The translations under genes were made by a program, and so were the position numbers. A stretch of 16,879 bases of DNA, taken from Pseudomonadota bacterium. GTDB lineage: Bacteria > Pseudomonadota > Gammaproteobacteria > Pseudomonadales > Halieaceae. The stretch is from contig JAUVBI010000037.1 of the NCBI GenBank assembly GCA_030591305.1, positions 1 to 16,879 on the forward strand, read 5' to 3'. This document shows, piece after piece, positions 15,940 to 16,879 of the stretch. Under the pieces are notes generated by a model, which was not told where the DNA came from, did not search any database, and saw only the letters and a list, made by a program, of their open reading frames with translations. The first letter of the stretch is position 1; every line of letters starts with the position of its first letter.

Positions 15940-16365
15940 TTACCCTGAATTCCAGTAGCGCTGCATTTCCAGATACAGGAACGAGGCCGTCCAGGTAATT
16001 AGCACCAGGCCGGTTAGAGATTCGATGCCAGTTAAGAATCTCAGGTCGCCGTGAGGCACTATGTCGCCAAAGCCCAGGGTGGTAAAAGTTGTGAAAGAAA
16101 AATAAACACAATCCATCAAGCTGCCATTGAAGTAGCCGTCAAAATAACCCCAACCCTCGGCGTTGTGCATAAAGTAGTAGGCAAAGGCAAAAATCCAGAC
16201 TTCGATAGCGTGGGCGATAAGCGCTAAAAATACACCCAGAACAATGCGAAAGCGATGCTTCATATGCATGGTGGGCATATGGGTGGTTAGCCGATACAGA
16301 AACTCATAATGCAGCATGACCACCAGAGCGACGATGGCGCTATTTGCTATAAATACCGAGAGCAC
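15940..16365 (-). CDS. Small two-pore-helix ion channel protein (K+ channel-like)
   Basis: The 141-residue membrane protein has hydrophobic segments at about 5-27, 47-70 and 113-135. Between the last two lies a pore helix and filter: CVYFSFTTFTTLGFGDIVPHGDLRF (pore helix about 87-100, filter TTLGFGD at 105-111). This matches the Ion_trans_2 potassium channel fold, with LGFGD in place of the usual VGYGD. Ion selectivity is inferred. No cytoplasmic RCK or cyclic-nucleotide domain is attached. The start is GTG 16365, preceded by GGGGAGG with four bases of spacing, which supports this choice over internal Met codons. It lies 37 bp after the ABM protein and 30 bp before the GNAT gene on the same strand. 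Confidence 0.87.
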   Translation of the reverse strand: MLSVFIANSAIVALVVMLHYEFLYRLTTHMPTMHMKHRFRIVLGVFLALIAHAIEVWIFAFAYYFMHNAEGWGYFDGYFNGSLMDCVYFSFTTFTTLGFGDIVPHGDLRFLTGIESLTGLVLITWTASFLYLEMQRYWNSG

Positions 16366-16402
16366 ACAACCTCCCCAACGTTAAGAAAGAACACAGCTCT
16401 TA

Positions 16403-16738
16403 TTATGTCTTTGAATCGACCTGAAAACCATAGTCTCGCTCGACTTTGGATATTCTGATTTTGTAGCTGGCGTACCATTGTTCTCGCCCCAGCTTTTGCG
16501 CCAGCTGATGGTCTGCCACGGCTTTCCAGTTTTTTATGGCTTCAAGGTCGGCCCAATAGGAGACGGTGATACCCACATTTTCACGGGCGAACTCTGCCCC
16601 CAGAAATCCGGGCTGATTGGCTGCAAGTTCGAGCATTTTCTCGGCCATGGCGTCATAGTCATCCTCCACTTCTGTGCGCACCGATGTGAAAATAACCGCG
16701 TAGTATGGTGCCGGAGGTGTATCTGCTATTGGGGACAT
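16403..16738 (-). CDS. Antibiotic biosynthesis monooxygenase (ABM)-like small protein
   Basis: This is a protein of about 111 residues with one dimeric alpha/beta-barrel (ABM-like) domain. It opens PYYAVIFTSVRTE, followed by a helix DYDAMAEKMLELAANQPGFLGAEFAR, then ITVSYWADLEAIKNWKAVADHQLAQKLGREQWYASYKIRISKVERDYGF. The pattern of a Gln-Pro-Gly-Phe-Leu turn, a SYW strand and a W-x-x-x-x-x-H helix is typical of ABM proteins often annotated as haem-degrading or monooxygenase-like. Actual activity is unknown. I choose ATG 16738 because GGAG lies six bases upstream; an in-frame GTG at 16750 is the alternative start and would add four residues. It may head a three-gene run with the channel and GNAT genes. 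Confidence 0.85.
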   Translation of the reverse strand: MSPIADTPPAPYYAVIFTSVRTEVEDDYDAMAEKMLELAANQPGFLGAEFARENVGITVSYWADLEAIKNWKAVADHQLAQKLGREQWYASYKIRISKVERDYGFQVDSKT

Positions 16739-16879
16739 GGTGTTCTCCACTGATGCCGAGGCGCACAGTTTAACCTACGGCCTTGAGCCTGGTAAGTCGT
16801 GTGGAGAAGAGTGGGGGGGAGGTGGATATAGCGGCGTGCCGGCAATGCAGCACGCCGCTGATGTGGCTGTTACGGTTGA
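16739..16879. other. Right-edge non-coding stretch
   Basis: This is the leader of the ABM gene plus sequence to the window edge. No frame here has convincing coding character. It holds one hairpin (16830-16859) and a G-rich run (GTGGGGGGGAGG) near 16811-16822. Confidence 0.5.
16830..16859. repeat. Perfect 10-bp stem hairpin near the right edge
   Basis: AGCGGCGTGC (16830-16839) and its exact complement (16850-16859) enclose a 10-base loop. Neither side is followed by a T-run, so it is at best a weak terminator. It could be the 3' end of a transcript from a gene beyond the right edge or a structural repeat. Confidence 0.5.

Noticed and set aside
16776..16879. Minus-strand open frame entering from the right edge and ending near 16776
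   Set aside because: The translation is proline-rich low complexity with no recognisable domain, and another frame is equally open. It contains the hairpin, so non-coding DNA is more likely.

Overview
The window looks like chromosomal DNA of a free-living, respiring gammaproteobacterium. RdgC, an MnmH with the E. coli active-site numbering, a Gram-negative-type glyoxalase I and a LytS/AlgZ-AlgR-type two-component pair all fit that group. A marine relative of Halieaceae/Cellvibrionales is my best guess, but this rests on gene content and cannot be proved from the window. There are no tRNA or rRNA genes, CRISPR arrays, transposases or phage genes.

Layout. (1) Positions 1-2421, minus strand: a hot-dog thioesterase, then an octaheme c-type cytochrome with HEAT/TPR-like C-terminal repeats that runs off the left edge. 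(2) 2517-3218, plus strand: a class I glutamine amidotransferase, divergent from the thioesterase. (3) 7968-3222, minus strand: a tightly packed four-gene run of FAD-dependent dehydrogenase (KstD/fumarate-reductase type), glyoxalase-I-like VOC protein, membrane sensor with PP2C/SpoIIE phosphatase and RsbW-like kinase domains, and STAS anti-anti-sigma protein. The last two form a partner-switching signalling module that shares an apparent transcript with redox and detoxification enzymes. (4) 7969-8279: a divergent intergenic region with a striking 114-bp compound palindrome and a good sigma70-type promoter for the next gene. (5) 8280-13427: rdgC and mnmH (plus), a glutathione S-transferase (minus), and an NADH-dehydrogenase-like/SelD fusion (plus). 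SelD would make selenophosphate from selenide, and MnmH uses it to convert 2-thiouridine to 2-selenouridine in tRNA wobble positions. (6) 15344-13435, minus strand: a LytS-type histidine kinase and LytTR response regulator overlapping by 4 bp. (7) 16738-15427, minus strand: a small ABM-domain protein, a short ion-channel protein and an SSAT-like GNAT acetyltransferase. The last 129 bp hold a hairpin and no supported gene.

The strongest points for follow-up are the compound palindrome between two divergent genes, the sensor-phosphatase-kinase/STAS module coupled to an oxidoreductase operon, the selenium pair, and the repeat-fused octaheme cytochrome.
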